The notes below the pieces were generated by a model, which had not been told where the DNA came from, searched no databases, and saw only the letters and a program-made list of their open reading frames with translations. The translations under genes were made by a program, and so were the position numbers. Of a stretch of 64,000 bases of DNA, positions 18,048 to 27,647 are shown one piece after another (the first letter of the stretch is position 1; each line of letters starts with the position of its first letter). The stretch comes from Ignavibacteria bacterium (GTDB lineage Bacteria; Bacteroidota; Ignavibacteria; Tepidaquicellales; Tepidaquicellaceae): positions 62,001 to 126,000 of the forward strand of contig JAQTLX010000003.1 of assembly GCA_028714695.1 (NCBI GenBank), in the 5' to 3' direction.

Positions 18048-19556
18048 ATGAAGAAAAGAGTAATCTTTGATCTTCTTAGAACATTTACTAAGAAAGAGCT
18101 AAGGGAGTTAAAGAGATATTTAAACTCACCCTATTTTAATTCGAGAAGAGTTCTCGTAGACATTTATGAAGAACTGTTAAAGTATTATCCTAAATTCGAT
18201 GCAGAGTGCACCGAGGATGAAATCTTTGACGAGGTCCGTGCAAATTGTAAGATAATAAAGTCTTCATTCATTGTATTAATTTCATATCTTACGCAGCAAA
18301 TTCAGAATTTTGTCAAACAAAAAAGTGTTGAAATAAATCATTTTGCGTCAAACAATCTTTTTCTTAATGAATTAAGAAAACGTAATTTAAATGCTTTGTT
18401 CTTACGGCACAGCAAAATGATGTACAGCCAGATAGAGAAAGATAAATTATACTATCAGGAAAACATTTTTCAGTTATACAAGTATCATACAAATATATTC
18501 AACTACAAAGCAGTCACGGGTAAGTTGAATCGCCCCACAAGCATTAAAAAGCAGGTAAGAATAATAGATCAGGCTGCGCAGAATCTGACATTATTTTACA
18601 TTACCGAAACAGTTTGTTATTTCCTTAATGCATTTGAGTATCTTGCGGGATTTAATCTGCCGAAGGATAAGAACCTGCCCAAGTTAATTCTGGGGAATAT
18701 AAATCTTGACAAAATATTCGCAGATTTCAAGAACAGTTACAAATACGAATACATTCTTGAAATTTACATGAAGTTATTAAAGATGTATGCCGACACAGGC
18801 AAGATCGATTATTATAAGGCATACAAGGCGTCTGTCGAAACACATTTCAGCAAAGTAAGTAAAAGCGAACTTTCGTTTCTCTATGCAAGGCTGATATCAT
18901 ACTGCATAGGCAGAGTCAACGACAATAAAAATGTCGAATTGTTCAGGAAAGAATTGTACGGATTGTACAAAACCTATCTCGAGCATCATTTGTTCAAGAC
19001 CGACAAAACGGATTATCTGCCCGATGTTTTATTCCGCGCAATTCTGCTGAATGCTTTATCTCTGCATGAATATGATTGGACAAAACTGTTCATAGATAAA
19101 TACAGTTATAATCTAAATCCTACACATGCTCAGAACATGTTCAATTACAGCAATGCGATTCTTAATTACAAGACAGGCAATTACAGGGAATCGGTTGAAT
19201 TTGCGAACAAAGTCAATCTTGATGTGTTCGTGTACAAGTATGACCTTAAATTCTATCAACTCTTTTGTTATTACGAACTTGGAGATTACGATGCGGCAAA
19301 GAGCATACTCCACAATTACGAATCCGTCATACGTTACGACAAGATGATAAACAAGGACACAAAGAATTCATTTGTTCGTTTCCTCAAATATTACAACCGC
19401 CTTCTCAAATCGAATCTTTCGAAGAGACAGCAGCCGCCTGCGGGGTATCTCAACCAGAAATTACATGGAGAGAAAGACGTAATTTATAAGGAATGGCTTA
19501 TTGAAAAAACAGCGATACTTGCAAAAGCGCAGGACAAGATGAAAAAAGCGCAGTAA
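18048..19556 (+). CDS. Large helical-repeat protein, unknown (paralogue of 25764)
   Basis: About 502 residues when started at ATG 18048 (MKKRVIFDLLRTFTKKEL); a longer version from 17994 is possible. The sequence is almost wholly helical and rich in aromatic residues (YNPTHAQNMFNYSNAILNY, FYQLFCYYELGDYDAAKSIL), as in TPR-like solenoids. The order of elements and the ends (VIYKEWLIEKTAIL) match the convergent gene at 25764 (ITSKEWFLEKAKEL). The start SFTKKEL-RYLNSPYFNSR pattern also matches, so both belong to one family. No signal peptide or membrane segment is seen. I do not know its function. Confidence 0.75.
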   Translation: MKKRVIFDLLRTFTKKELRELKRYLNSPYFNSRRVLVDIYEELLKYYPKFDAECTEDEIFDEVRANCKIIKSSFIVLISYLTQQIQNFVKQKSVEINHFASNNLFLNELRKRNLNALFLRHSKMMYSQIEKDKLYYQENIFQLYKYHTNIFNYKAVTGKLNRPTSIKKQVRIIDQAAQNLTLFYITETVCYFLNAFEYLAGFNLPKDKNLPKLILGNINLDKIFADFKNSYKYEYILEIYMKLLKMYADTGKIDYYKAYKASVETHFSKVSKSELSFLYARLISYCIGRVNDNKNVELFRKELYGLYKTYLEHHLFKTDKTDYLPDVLFRAILLNALSLHEYDWTKLFIDKYSYNLNPTHAQNMFNYSNAILNYKTGNYRESVEFANKVNLDVFVYKYDLKFYQLFCYYELGDYDAAKSILHNYESVIRYDKMINKDTKNSFVRFLKYYNRLLKSNLSKRQQPPAGYLNQKLHGEKDVIYKEWLIEKTAILAKAQDKMKKAQ

Positions 19557-19584
19557 GAAAAAACAGAATTATTACGCAACATAT

Positions 19585-19613
19585 AACAGGGTGCTTCGCA
19601 CCCTGTTTTTTTT
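19585..19613 (+). terminator. Intrinsic terminator
   Basis: A 10-bp stem AACAGGGTGC / GCACCCTGTT closed by a TTC loop is followed by a long T-run (TTTTTTTT). It ends the 18048 gene, 28 bases after its stop. Confidence 0.92.
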
Positions 19614-19738
19614 ATATCTTTTAAGAAAAACAAAACGGATAATAATGGTGCTGCCTTCAGACAATAAGTTTTATTAGAATGGAAATTTTTGATTTTTTAT
19701 AATATTTTATAACAGTCCATTAATTAAACAACAAAATT

Positions 19739-21637
19739 TTGAAAAGAGAATATATTATCCTATCAATAGTATTCTTTTCTTTTTTACTAATTGCCGGATG
19801 CGGAAAATCCAGACCCAAAAAAATCTTCGATACGGCTCCGATATCAATCAAGCAGTATGACACTCCCGCCGGTGCGGATCCAAGCGTATCTGCAGAAATG
19901 GGCGGTGCGGGATTTAAGGGCGAAGGGTGGCAGACAAACGTTAATTACAACACAGCCGGAAATCCGAAGGCGGTTAAAGGCGGCAGTCTGGTGATATCGG
20001 TTAAGGATTATCCCGCGACACTAAGAATAGTCGGCAAGGATAATAATTCCGAGTACTCTGAAGTAACAAAAGATTTACTATACGAAACGCTGCTCGGTTT
20101 GGATCCCGTAACGGGAGAATACATGCCGAGATTGGCAACGCACTGGCAAATATCCGAAGATAAAATGTCGTTTAAATTCAGGATTAATCCCGATGCAAGA
20201 TGGGCAGACGGGAAACCGGTGACTTCGCAGGACGTTATCTCCACATGGAGGCTTTTGGTAAATCCCGAAACACTTGATCCGTACGCCGCAATGCTCATGA
20301 ACACTTTTGAACAGCCGGTAGCCGAAAGCAAGTACATTGTCTCCGTTAAGTCAAAGGAATTCAACTGGAGGCAATTTTATTATTTTTCCACAAATATAAG
20401 AATACTGCCCGCTCATTATATAGACGGAATAAGCGGAAAGGACTTTCTGGAAAAATATCAGTTCAAATATATTCCGGGGAGCGGTTCTTATTATATACAG
20501 GATGCCGATATAGTCAAAGAGCAAACTATAATAGCGAGGAGAAGAAGCGATTACTGGGGAGAAAAAGAAAAATTTAACGCTGGAATAAACAATTTTGATT
20601 TTATAAAATTTGTATTTACAAAGGACGAGTCGCTTGAATATGAAAAATTTAAAAAAGGCGAAATTGACGTGCTGCCGGTTTACAGGTCATCGCAATGGCA
20701 GGAGAAATTTGAATTCGATGATGTCAAGAGAGGGTTAATATTAAAACGTAAAATATTTAATTTGTATCCGAACGGAATACAGGGACTTTGCATAAACACA
20801 AGGAATAAACCTTTTGATGATATTAGAGTCCGCAAGGCTTTTATATATGCTTTCAACAGAAGTCAGTTCAACGAGAAATTATTTTACAATTCCTATGTTC
20901 CGATGACGTCATATTTTTCCGGTTCGGAATATGAAAATACTTCTAATCCCAAAACAGGATTCAATCTGGATTCGACAAAAATGCTATTAGCCGAGGCAGG
21001 CTGGACTGAAAAAAATTCGGAGGGGTATCTGACAAAAGACGGAAAAATTTTTGAAGTTGATTTGCCGTTCCAAAAAGGAAGCGAAAGGTATCTTACAATT
21101 TATCAGGAAGATTTAAAAAAAGCAGGCATCAAACTGAATTTGAAGGAAACCGATGCAACAACAACATTTAAACTTGGCGGCGAAAGGAATTTTTCTCTTC
21201 TAATGATAAACTGGCAGGGGCTTGAAATTCCCAATCCCGAAAGTTTTGCGAAATCCAATATTGCGGACGAAAAGAACACGACTAACTGGAGCGGAATAAA
21301 AAACAAACGTATAGACGAATTGTGCGATAAATATAATGTTACTTTCGAAAAACCCGAGCGGATAAAAATTATTAAAGAAATAGACAGTATCTTATGCAAT
21401 AATTTCGAATATATTTTAATGTGGTACGCTCCTTATCAGAGACTTGTATTTCACAACAAGTTCGGTTATCCAGACGGCATTCTTGACAAAGTATCTTTTC
21501 TTCCGTCGATACCGGTTCTGTGGTTCAACGATCCTGAAAAAGCGTATGAATACGACGAGGCGGTCAAAGACGCAAAAATCACTTTACCGTCCGGAGAAGT
21601 TGAAAACAAATACTGGATAAACAAAACAAGGAAGTGA
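19739..21637 (+). CDS. Oligopeptide ABC transporter substrate-binding lipoprotein (SBP family 5)
   Basis: The 632-residue protein has a lipoprotein signal (ILSIVFFSFLLIAGCGKS, with Cys directly after LIAG). The family 5 solute-binding fold follows: GGSLVISV, LYETLLGLDPVTGEYMPRLATHW, FRINPDARWADGKPVTSQDVISTWRLL, and later INTRNKPFDDIRVRKAFIYAFNR. It would capture peptides or nickel-like ligands in the periplasm for the two permeases and two ATPases that follow. The start is a TTG at 19739, the only one that gives the whole signal peptide. It is the first gene of a tightly packed five-gene operon. Confidence 0.9.
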   Translation: MKREYIILSIVFFSFLLIAGCGKSRPKKIFDTAPISIKQYDTPAGADPSVSAEMGGAGFKGEGWQTNVNYNTAGNPKAVKGGSLVISVKDYPATLRIVGKDNNSEYSEVTKDLLYETLLGLDPVTGEYMPRLATHWQISEDKMSFKFRINPDARWADGKPVTSQDVISTWRLLVNPETLDPYAAMLMNTFEQPVAESKYIVSVKSKEFNWRQFYYFSTNIRILPAHYIDGISGKDFLEKYQFKYIPGSGSYYIQDADIVKEQTIIARRRSDYWGEKEKFNAGINNFDFIKFVFTKDESLEYEKFKKGEIDVLPVYRSSQWQEKFEFDDVKRGLILKRKIFNLYPNGIQGLCINTRNKPFDDIRVRKAFIYAFNRSQFNEKLFYNSYVPMTSYFSGSEYENTSNPKTGFNLDSTKMLLAEAGWTEKNSEGYLTKDGKIFEVDLPFQKGSERYLTIYQEDLKKAGIKLNLKETDATTTFKLGGERNFSLLMINWQGLEIPNPESFAKSNIADEKNTTNWSGIKNKRIDELCDKYNVTFEKPERIKIIKEIDSILCNNFEYILMWYAPYQRLVFHNKFGYPDGILDKVSFLPSIPVLWFNDPEKAYEYDEAVKDAKITLPSGEVENKYWINKTRK

Positions 21638-21672
21638 TATAAAAACGGCAATCAGAAAAGAAGGAGTGTGTA

Positions 21673-22713
21673 TTGTTACGGTATTTTTTTCGAAGAATAT
21701 TATTAATTGTTCCGACGTTCATAGGTATTACGTTTATCACATTTTTGATTCTTCAGTTTGTGCCGGGCGGACCGCTTGAACGGGAAATGCTCAAGTTGCA
21801 GATGGGTAATGTCGTTTCGGGTTCGGAATCGGGAGCCGTCGGTTCAAACAGAACCGGAATGACAAACATACCCGAATCCGCATTAAAAGAAATAAGAGAG
21901 TTCTATGGTTTTGACAGACCCGTTCCGGAAAGATATCTGGAATGGGTTTTAAATTTATGCCGTTTGAATTTTGGAAAATCGTATGCTTATTCGGAACCCG
22001 TTATAGACGTTATAACATCCCGCTTTTCCGTATCGATATATTTTGGTTTAATAGGATTTGTTCTAACGTATTTAATTTGTGTTCCGCTGGGGGTAATCAA
22101 AGCTGCAAGGAGCGGTTCGAAATTTGATTTAATTTCTTCCATCGTAGTCTTTCTTGGATATTCCACGCCGGGCTGGGCATTCGGAGCGCTGATGCTTATA
22201 TTTTTTGGGGGCGGAAGTTTTCTAAACGTTTTTCCGCTAGGCGGATTCCGCTCAGATGATTTCGATAATATGAATTTATTCGGACAGATATACGACCAGT
22301 TGCGCCACACGATACTTCCCGTAATTTCTTACCTGCTCGGCAGTTTTGCAACGCTTACCATACTGACAAAAAATTCCGTTATTGAAAATCTTAATCAGGA
22401 TTACATACGAACGGCATACGCGAAAGGTTTATCGAAAAAACGCGTAATATATGTTCATGCTTTAAGAAATTCTCTTATTCCGATTGTTACAGGGCTGGGA
22501 CAATTCCTTGGGATACTGCTTGCGGGCAGCATACTGATTGAAAAAGTGTTCAACATACAGGGAATCGGTCTGCTTGCATACGATTCAATAATAAACCGTG
22601 ATTATCCGGTAATCATGGGCCTGCTTGTTTTTCAGAGTTTGATATTGCTTACCGGGAATATTATAACGGATTTTTTATATGCGGCAGTGGACCCGCGGGT
22701 TAAATACAAATAA
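21673..22713 (+). CDS. Oligopeptide ABC transporter permease, OppB/DppB type
   Basis: A 346-residue inner-membrane protein starting with TTG (LRYFFRRILLIVPTFIGITFITFLILQFVPGGP), the classic OppB beginning. The permease core has about five further helices and the EAA loop (DYIRTAYAKGLSKKRVIYVHALRNSLIPIV) that docks on the ATPases. It ends VDPRVKYK, also family-typical. It lies 35 bases after the binding-protein gene and 1 base before the second permease. Confidence 0.93.
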   Translation: MLRYFFRRILLIVPTFIGITFITFLILQFVPGGPLEREMLKLQMGNVVSGSESGAVGSNRTGMTNIPESALKEIREFYGFDRPVPERYLEWVLNLCRLNFGKSYAYSEPVIDVITSRFSVSIYFGLIGFVLTYLICVPLGVIKAARSGSKFDLISSIVVFLGYSTPGWAFGALMLIFFGGGSFLNVFPLGGFRSDDFDNMNLFGQIYDQLRHTILPVISYLLGSFATLTILTKNSVIENLNQDYIRTAYAKGLSKKRVIYVHALRNSLIPIVTGLGQFLGILLAGSILIEKVFNIQGIGLLAYDSIINRDYPVIMGLLVFQSLILLTGNIITDFLYAAVDPRVKYK

Positions 22714-22714
22714 T

Positions 22715-23770
22715 ATGAAAAAGAAGAAAATAATAAAAACGAATTCCCTATTAAGAAAAAGGTGGGATAAATTCCGCAGCATGAAGCGGGGATATTATTC
22801 TCTTCTGGCTTTGTTAATTCTTTATGTTATATCATTTTTTCTTCCGCTTATAATCGGAAGGGATGCTTTGCTTGTGAGGTATGAAGGTGTGTACTATTTT
22901 CCTGTCGTAAAATATTATGACGCCGGTACTTTCGGACAAAAAATTTACGGTGAAGCAAATTATCGTTTGCTTAAAAAAGAATTCGCTGCTGCAGGCAAAG
23001 GAAATTTTGTTCTTATGCCGGTATACCCGTACGGTCCCAATGAAAATCTTCTTGATGAAACTTCCGAAACCCCGCCCCATGCACCTTCACGGGAACACAT
23101 ACTCGGAACGGACGACAGGGCGCGCGATGTTTTTTCCCGCCTTGTTTACGGTTACAATATATCAATATCCTTTGCACTGACAATAACGTTAATCTCGTTT
23201 GCCGCAGGTATTTTTATCGGAGCAGTGCTTGGTTTTTTCGGCGGGAAATTTGATTCTTTCGGACAAAGAGTAATTGAAATATGGTCAACGCTTCCTGTTC
23301 TGTTGATTATAATGATTATCAGTTCCATATTCATGCCGAATTTTTTACTGCTCACTCTGATAATGACACTGTTCGGCTGGACAGGAATAACGTATTATAT
23401 TAGAGGTGAAGTTTATCGCGAGAAAGGAAAAGATTATGTGCTTGCTGCATTGTCAACAGGAGCATCAAACACAAAAATTATAACAAGTCACATTTTACCG
23501 AATTCCCTCGTACCGGTTATTTCATTTGCCCCTTTTGCAATAGTCGCTAATATAGTATCGCTCGTAAGCCTTGATTTTCTTGGATTCGGATTACCGCCTC
23601 CGACGCCGAGTTGGGGGGAAATGATAAATCAGGGAATGGGAAATTTATCGCATTGGTGGCTGGCTGTGTTTCCGCTGGGCGCTGAATTTTTGACATTACT
23701 TGCAGTTGTGTTTATTGGCGAAGCAGTACGGGAGGCCATGGACCCGAGAGAGTACGGGAAAATAATATGA
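22715..23770 (+). CDS. Oligopeptide ABC transporter permease, OppC/DppC type
   Basis: Chosen start ATG 22715 (MKKKKIIKTNSLLRKRWDKF) gives a protein of about 351 residues; a frame beginning at 22679 would overlap the previous gene. It has the OppC layout: a first helix (GYYSLLALLILYVISFFLPLII), a long periplasmic loop with HAPSREHILGTDDRARDVFSRLVYG, then five helices with the EAA loop (GKDYVLAALSTGASNTKIITSHILPN). The end REAMDPREYGKII is typical. The stop overlaps the first ATPase start by 4 bases. Confidence 0.93.
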   Translation: MKKKKIIKTNSLLRKRWDKFRSMKRGYYSLLALLILYVISFFLPLIIGRDALLVRYEGVYYFPVVKYYDAGTFGQKIYGEANYRLLKKEFAAAGKGNFVLMPVYPYGPNENLLDETSETPPHAPSREHILGTDDRARDVFSRLVYGYNISISFALTITLISFAAGIFIGAVLGFFGGKFDSFGQRVIEIWSTLPVLLIIMIISSIFMPNFLLLTLIMTLFGWTGITYYIRGEVYREKGKDYVLAALSTGASNTKIITSHILPNSLVPVISFAPFAIVANIVSLVSLDFLGFGLPPPTPSWGEMINQGMGNLSHWWLAVFPLGAEFLTLLAVVFIGEAVREAMDPREYGKII

Positions 23771-24774
23771 AGAATAAGATTCTTGAAATAAAAAACCTGA
23801 GCACCGTCTTTTACGCAAAGCATTCGGGGCAGGGAAAAGAAACAAAAGAACTGATTCCCGGAAAGGCTGTGAGCGGAGTATCTTTCGACGTATATGAAGA
23901 TGAAGTTCTCGGCATTGTCGGTGAATCGGGTTCGGGAAAATCCGTAACAGCATATTCGATTCTGAATTTAATTCCCAATCCGCCCGGAAAAATTGTATCG
24001 GGCGAGATAATTTATAGGGGTATTGATTTGCTTAAACTGTCTTCCGAAGAGATAAGAAAATACAGGGGTGCGGAAATATCGATGATTTTTCAGGAACCCG
24101 GAACATCGTTGAACCCTGTAATGAGAATAGAAGAACAAATGTGTGAGGTATTTATGAGTCACGGAAAAACAGACAGGGCAGAGGCATTAAAAAAATCAAT
24201 TGAATTGTTAAAAAGGGCGGGTCTGCCTGACGCGGAGAAAAGAATAAAGGAATACCCTTCGAGCCTGAGCGGAGGAATGCAGCAGAGAGTGATGATTGCA
24301 ATGGCGCTGGCTTTCAGACCGTCGTTATTGATTGCGGATGAACCTACTACGGCGCTTGACGTAACAGTTCAAGCGCAGATACTTGATTTAATGTCGGACA
24401 TAAAAAGGGAAAATGGTAAATCTTCGATAATAATGATTACGCACAATCTTGGAATTATTGCTGAAATGTGTGACCGCGTTCTTGTGATGTACGGGGGAAA
24501 GATACAGGAGTCCGCTAATGTCAAAGATTTATTTGAGAATCCGCTGCATCCTTATACCTCGGCGATGATTAAATCAATTCCATGTTTCGGAAAAAAACAC
24601 GAAGGCAGATTAAATACAATTCCGGGGATGGTGCCCGATATATTCAACCTCCCGCCGGGATGCAAGTTCTGTAACAGATGCGAATTTAAGAAAGATATAT
24701 GCGAAAAAAAAGAACCGGAACTAAAAGAAATATCAAAAGAACATTTTGTAAGATGTCATTTATATGAAGGCTGA
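23767..24774 (+). CDS. Oligopeptide ABC transporter ATPase, OppD/DppD type
   Basis: The 335-residue ATPase has Walker A (GESGSGKSVTAYSIL), the Q-loop (MIFQEPGTSLNPVM), the ABC signature (SSLSGGMQQRVMIAMALA) and Walker B (LLIADEPTTALDV). The C-terminal OppD-type extension holds four Cys in CKFCNRCEFKKDIC and a further one (VRCHLY), resembling the cysteine cluster reported in this transporter group. It overlaps the previous gene by 4 bases and the next by 11. Confidence 0.95.
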   Translation: MKNKILEIKNLSTVFYAKHSGQGKETKELIPGKAVSGVSFDVYEDEVLGIVGESGSGKSVTAYSILNLIPNPPGKIVSGEIIYRGIDLLKLSSEEIRKYRGAEISMIFQEPGTSLNPVMRIEEQMCEVFMSHGKTDRAEALKKSIELLKRAGLPDAEKRIKEYPSSLSGGMQQRVMIAMALAFRPSLLIADEPTTALDVTVQAQILDLMSDIKRENGKSSIIMITHNLGIIAEMCDRVLVMYGGKIQESANVKDLFENPLHPYTSAMIKSIPCFGKKHEGRLNTIPGMVPDIFNLPPGCKFCNRCEFKKDICEKKEPELKEISKEHFVRCHLYEG

Positions 24775-25759
24775 AAACATACTTGAGGTAAAAGATTTAG
24801 TTATCGAATATCCATCCGGGAGAAAAAAATTCTTATCCCGCGAAAGACTTCGCGCCGTAGACAGAGTTAGTTTCAATTTACCCGCAGGGGGTTCTCTGGG
24901 GCTTGCAGGTGAATCGGGAAGCGGAAAAAGCACAGTGGTTAAGGCGATAGCAAATCTTTTGCTTTTCAATAATCCCGAAACGAAAATCCGCGGAGAGATA
25001 TTAATAAATATAGCCGGAAAAGAAATTAATCTTGCGAACATGTCCCGGAGCGGGATGAAAAAATACAGAAAACTGATACAAATAATTTTTCAGGATTCCA
25101 ACTCTTCGCTTAATCCCAGGTTTACCGCGGGAAAAATTATTGAAGAACCCTTGTTATACAATACAAAACTCGGGAAAAATGAACGTGCGGAGCGTGTAAA
25201 CTTTCTAATGGAAAAGACCGGATTGCAGGAAGATGTATTTTTCAGATATCCGCATGAACTTTCGGGCGGGCAAAGACAGAGGGTGAGTATTGCGAGAGCA
25301 CTTTCAACGAATCCGCGAATATTGATTGCTGACGAGCCGGTTTCCTCTCTGGACGTATCTGTACAGGGACAGATACTAAATTTGTTCAGCGATATACAAA
25401 AGGAGTTCAATCTTACTCTAATAATGATTGCACATGATCTGTCGATAATAGAGAGTGTCTGCTCTGATGTCGCGATTATGTATCTGGGGAAAATTATTGA
25501 AACCGGACGGACAAACCGGGTATTTGAAAATCCTGCGCATCCGTATACACAAGCGCTGATATCGTCGATACCCGTTCCTGAATACAAATCGGAAAAACGC
25601 GAGCGGATAATATTGAAAGGCGATATTCCATCGATTATGAAAAAACCGTCGGGGTGTGTATTCCGTTCGAGATGCCCCAAGGCTGCTGATATTTGTTCGG
25701 AGAAAGAACCTGAAGAAAAAGAAATAACATCAGGTCATTACTTCTCTTGTTTCTTTTAA
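24764..25759 (+). CDS. Oligopeptide ABC transporter ATPase, OppF/DppF type
   Basis: The second ATPase, 331 residues, has Walker A (GESGSGKSTVVKAI), IIFQDSNSSLNPRF, signature LSGGQRQRVSIARAL and Walker B (ILIADEPVSSLDVSVQGQIL). It ends with the OppF-type Cys segment (CVFRSRCPKAADIC...FSCFF). With the four genes before it, it completes an importer: binding lipoprotein, two permeases and two ATPases. The stop lies 4 bases from the end of the convergent helical-repeat gene, with no visible terminator between them. Confidence 0.95.
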   Translation: MKAENILEVKDLVIEYPSGRKKFLSRERLRAVDRVSFNLPAGGSLGLAGESGSGKSTVVKAIANLLLFNNPETKIRGEILINIAGKEINLANMSRSGMKKYRKLIQIIFQDSNSSLNPRFTAGKIIEEPLLYNTKLGKNERAERVNFLMEKTGLQEDVFFRYPHELSGGQRQRVSIARALSTNPRILIADEPVSSLDVSVQGQILNLFSDIQKEFNLTLIMIAHDLSIIESVCSDVAIMYLGKIIETGRTNRVFENPAHPYTQALISSIPVPEYKSEKRERIILKGDIPSIMKKPSGCVFRSRCPKAADICSEKEPEEKEITSGHYFSCFF

Positions 25760-25763
25760 GAGA

Positions 25764-27218
25764 TTACAATTCTTTTGCTTTTTCAAGAAACCATTCCTTT
25801 GAAGTAATGAATACCTTCGAATTCTGTAATTCCGAAATAAAATAATCTTTGTTCTTTTTATCTGGGTCAAGTTTAATTTTAATAAGTCCGGAAAGTTTTT
25901 CAAGAAATACTGAGAAACTATTTACGTCAAATCCCGGAAGTTTCTTGTTATTTCGGAAATAGTGTCTTATCCTGTCGATTTCCGGGTAAGATTCCTCGAA
26001 GCGTGACAGTTCGAAATACGTCATCAGTTTAAATCGTGACGTATCGAGGTAATGAAGATATTTATCGCTTTTTGTTTTTTCGATAAGAGCAAGTGTCTTT
26101 ACAAAATCTTTTTTGGAAAACAAAATCCTTATGTTAGCGAGAGACATTTCATCTTCTCTAATGTTTTCCGGGAGCAAATGTGAATATTTCTTCACGAATT
26201 TCTGTGCCCATTCAAAGCGGTTAAGTTTCAGCGCGACTATAACATATTCTCTGAATACGTTTGCCGGATACGTGCATCGTTTAATGTCGCTTATGAGACC
26301 CTGGTTCAATTTTTTTTGATGCAGATAAAAGAGGTGTGTATAATATTTTTTTTCTCCGCTGTTTATTTTAAGGAGATAATAACTCATAAGCATCCTGTAA
26401 ATTTCGGTTTTGAATTCATCCGTAAATTTCTTTTCGTTATCGAAATACAGTTTTTTTGATTTTGCAATGTATCTTCCTTCGTTGAGATTCTGAATGCTTT
26501 TGAACATATAGAATCTTATCAGGGGAATCAGATAAATATCTTTTTTCTGCTTTTCAAGTTTAAGAAAAAAAGGCTCATCGTCAAAATGTTTAAGAAATTC
26601 GAAAACAGGGTTAAAATCATATGTAATGTTATATGACATTTGAATTATATACTCAAAACCCTCGCGGTATATGCGGCAAAGCCAATATGCAATTAATACA
26701 TTTGAATGCTCGAAATAAGAATTAAATCCGTCTTCAGGTTTATTCGATGACTGGAAATGAGACGCTTTCAGAAGATAATATCTGTCGAGTTTAAGAAATG
26801 CGGATTCGTCGAATTTCCTTCCGTCAAGTTTTTCCCGTATCATTTCGAATAATCCCGAATAATTTTTCCTGAGCCCTCTGTCAAAAAGATTATCAAGAAG
26901 GTAAAATTCCTCCGCCAGAAAATCTTTTTCAAGAGATTGGTACCGTAGAAACTTTTCGGCAATTTTCAACAATTCGGACTGCCTGTTTTTGATTGTCTGA
27001 TATTTATAGGAGCCTTTGCCGTATGCTTTCTCAAGCAAAGACAAAACGCCGGCATCATCAAAAGATTCTTTGTGCGAAAAATATTTTCTAAACTCGGTGA
27101 CAAGCGGAAAAAATTTTCTTGACGAACTCCCGTCATGGGATTTAACGTAAAGGCTAAACGAATCCCAGTCTTTTTGTGAAAAAGAGGAAAAAAGTCCGAA
27201 TAGTTTTAAATTCTCCAT
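25764..27218 (-). CDS. Large helical-repeat protein, unknown (paralogue of 18048)
   Basis: A protein of 484 residues when started at ATG 27218 (MENLKLFGLFSSFSQKDW); an 18-codon longer frame from 27272 exists but adds only an unlikely hydrophobic start. It is helical and aromatic-rich with TPR-like patterns in the second half (FEWAQKFVKKYSHLLPEN, FKLMTYFELSRFEESYPEIDRI). The end ITSKEWFLEKAKEL parallels the 18048 protein. The two paralogues flank the oligopeptide transporter operon in opposite orientation. No catalytic motif, signal peptide or membrane segment is seen. Function unknown. Confidence 0.75.
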   Translation of the reverse strand: MENLKLFGLFSSFSQKDWDSFSLYVKSHDGSSSRKFFPLVTEFRKYFSHKESFDDAGVLSLLEKAYGKGSYKYQTIKNRQSELLKIAEKFLRYQSLEKDFLAEEFYLLDNLFDRGLRKNYSGLFEMIREKLDGRKFDESAFLKLDRYYLLKASHFQSSNKPEDGFNSYFEHSNVLIAYWLCRIYREGFEYIIQMSYNITYDFNPVFEFLKHFDDEPFFLKLEKQKKDIYLIPLIRFYMFKSIQNLNEGRYIAKSKKLYFDNEKKFTDEFKTEIYRMLMSYYLLKINSGEKKYYTHLFYLHQKKLNQGLISDIKRCTYPANVFREYVIVALKLNRFEWAQKFVKKYSHLLPENIREDEMSLANIRILFSKKDFVKTLALIEKTKSDKYLHYLDTSRFKLMTYFELSRFEESYPEIDRIRHYFRNNKKLPGFDVNSFSVFLEKLSGLIKIKLDPDKKNKDYFISELQNSKVFITSKEWFLEKAKEL

Positions 27219-27647
27219 AATCAAGCACTTATATTTGGGTAAAATATATGTATATATTGGTTGGATATCCATGCAAAAAAGGTTAATAACGGCATATAGT
27301 GTGGGTAAATATGCAGTAATTGTTCTTTGCTAAAAAATAAAACACTATATATTTTAAATAGAAATCACATATTAAATCAAATACGGAACAACTTATAATG
27401 AAATTATGTAAGTCAGTATATTCATAATAGTACTCTCTTCCAGATTAGCCCTGTATCCCCCAATTTGCAGGGCTTTTCGTTTTGATTTATTCAATCATCC
27501 TGCCTGATATGAAGTTAATGATAAGCACTCTGATTATGCCGTTGTGTGCATATTAGGAGTTCGCAAGTCTCATAATATTCGGGAACGTTTTGCCTATACA
27601 GGAAGTATAAAATATATTAGTTTAATAATAATCATTATTATTTGTCT
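27219..27647. other. Intergenic region, no gene seen
   Basis: About 430 bases between the divergent helical-repeat gene and the LVIVD lipoprotein gene. It is AT-rich, has no supportable reading frame, and carries one intrinsic terminator-like hairpin on the plus strand (27447-27480), with no plus-strand gene before it. The promoters for both flanking genes should lie here. Confidence 0.5.
27447..27483 (+). terminator. Orphan intrinsic terminator
   Basis: AGCCCTG / CAGGGCT make a 7-bp GC-rich stem with a 14-base loop, followed by TTTCGTTTT. It points along the plus strand, but the nearest upstream plus-strand gene ends 1.7 kb away, on the far side of a minus-strand gene. It may end a small RNA. 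Confidence 0.55.
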
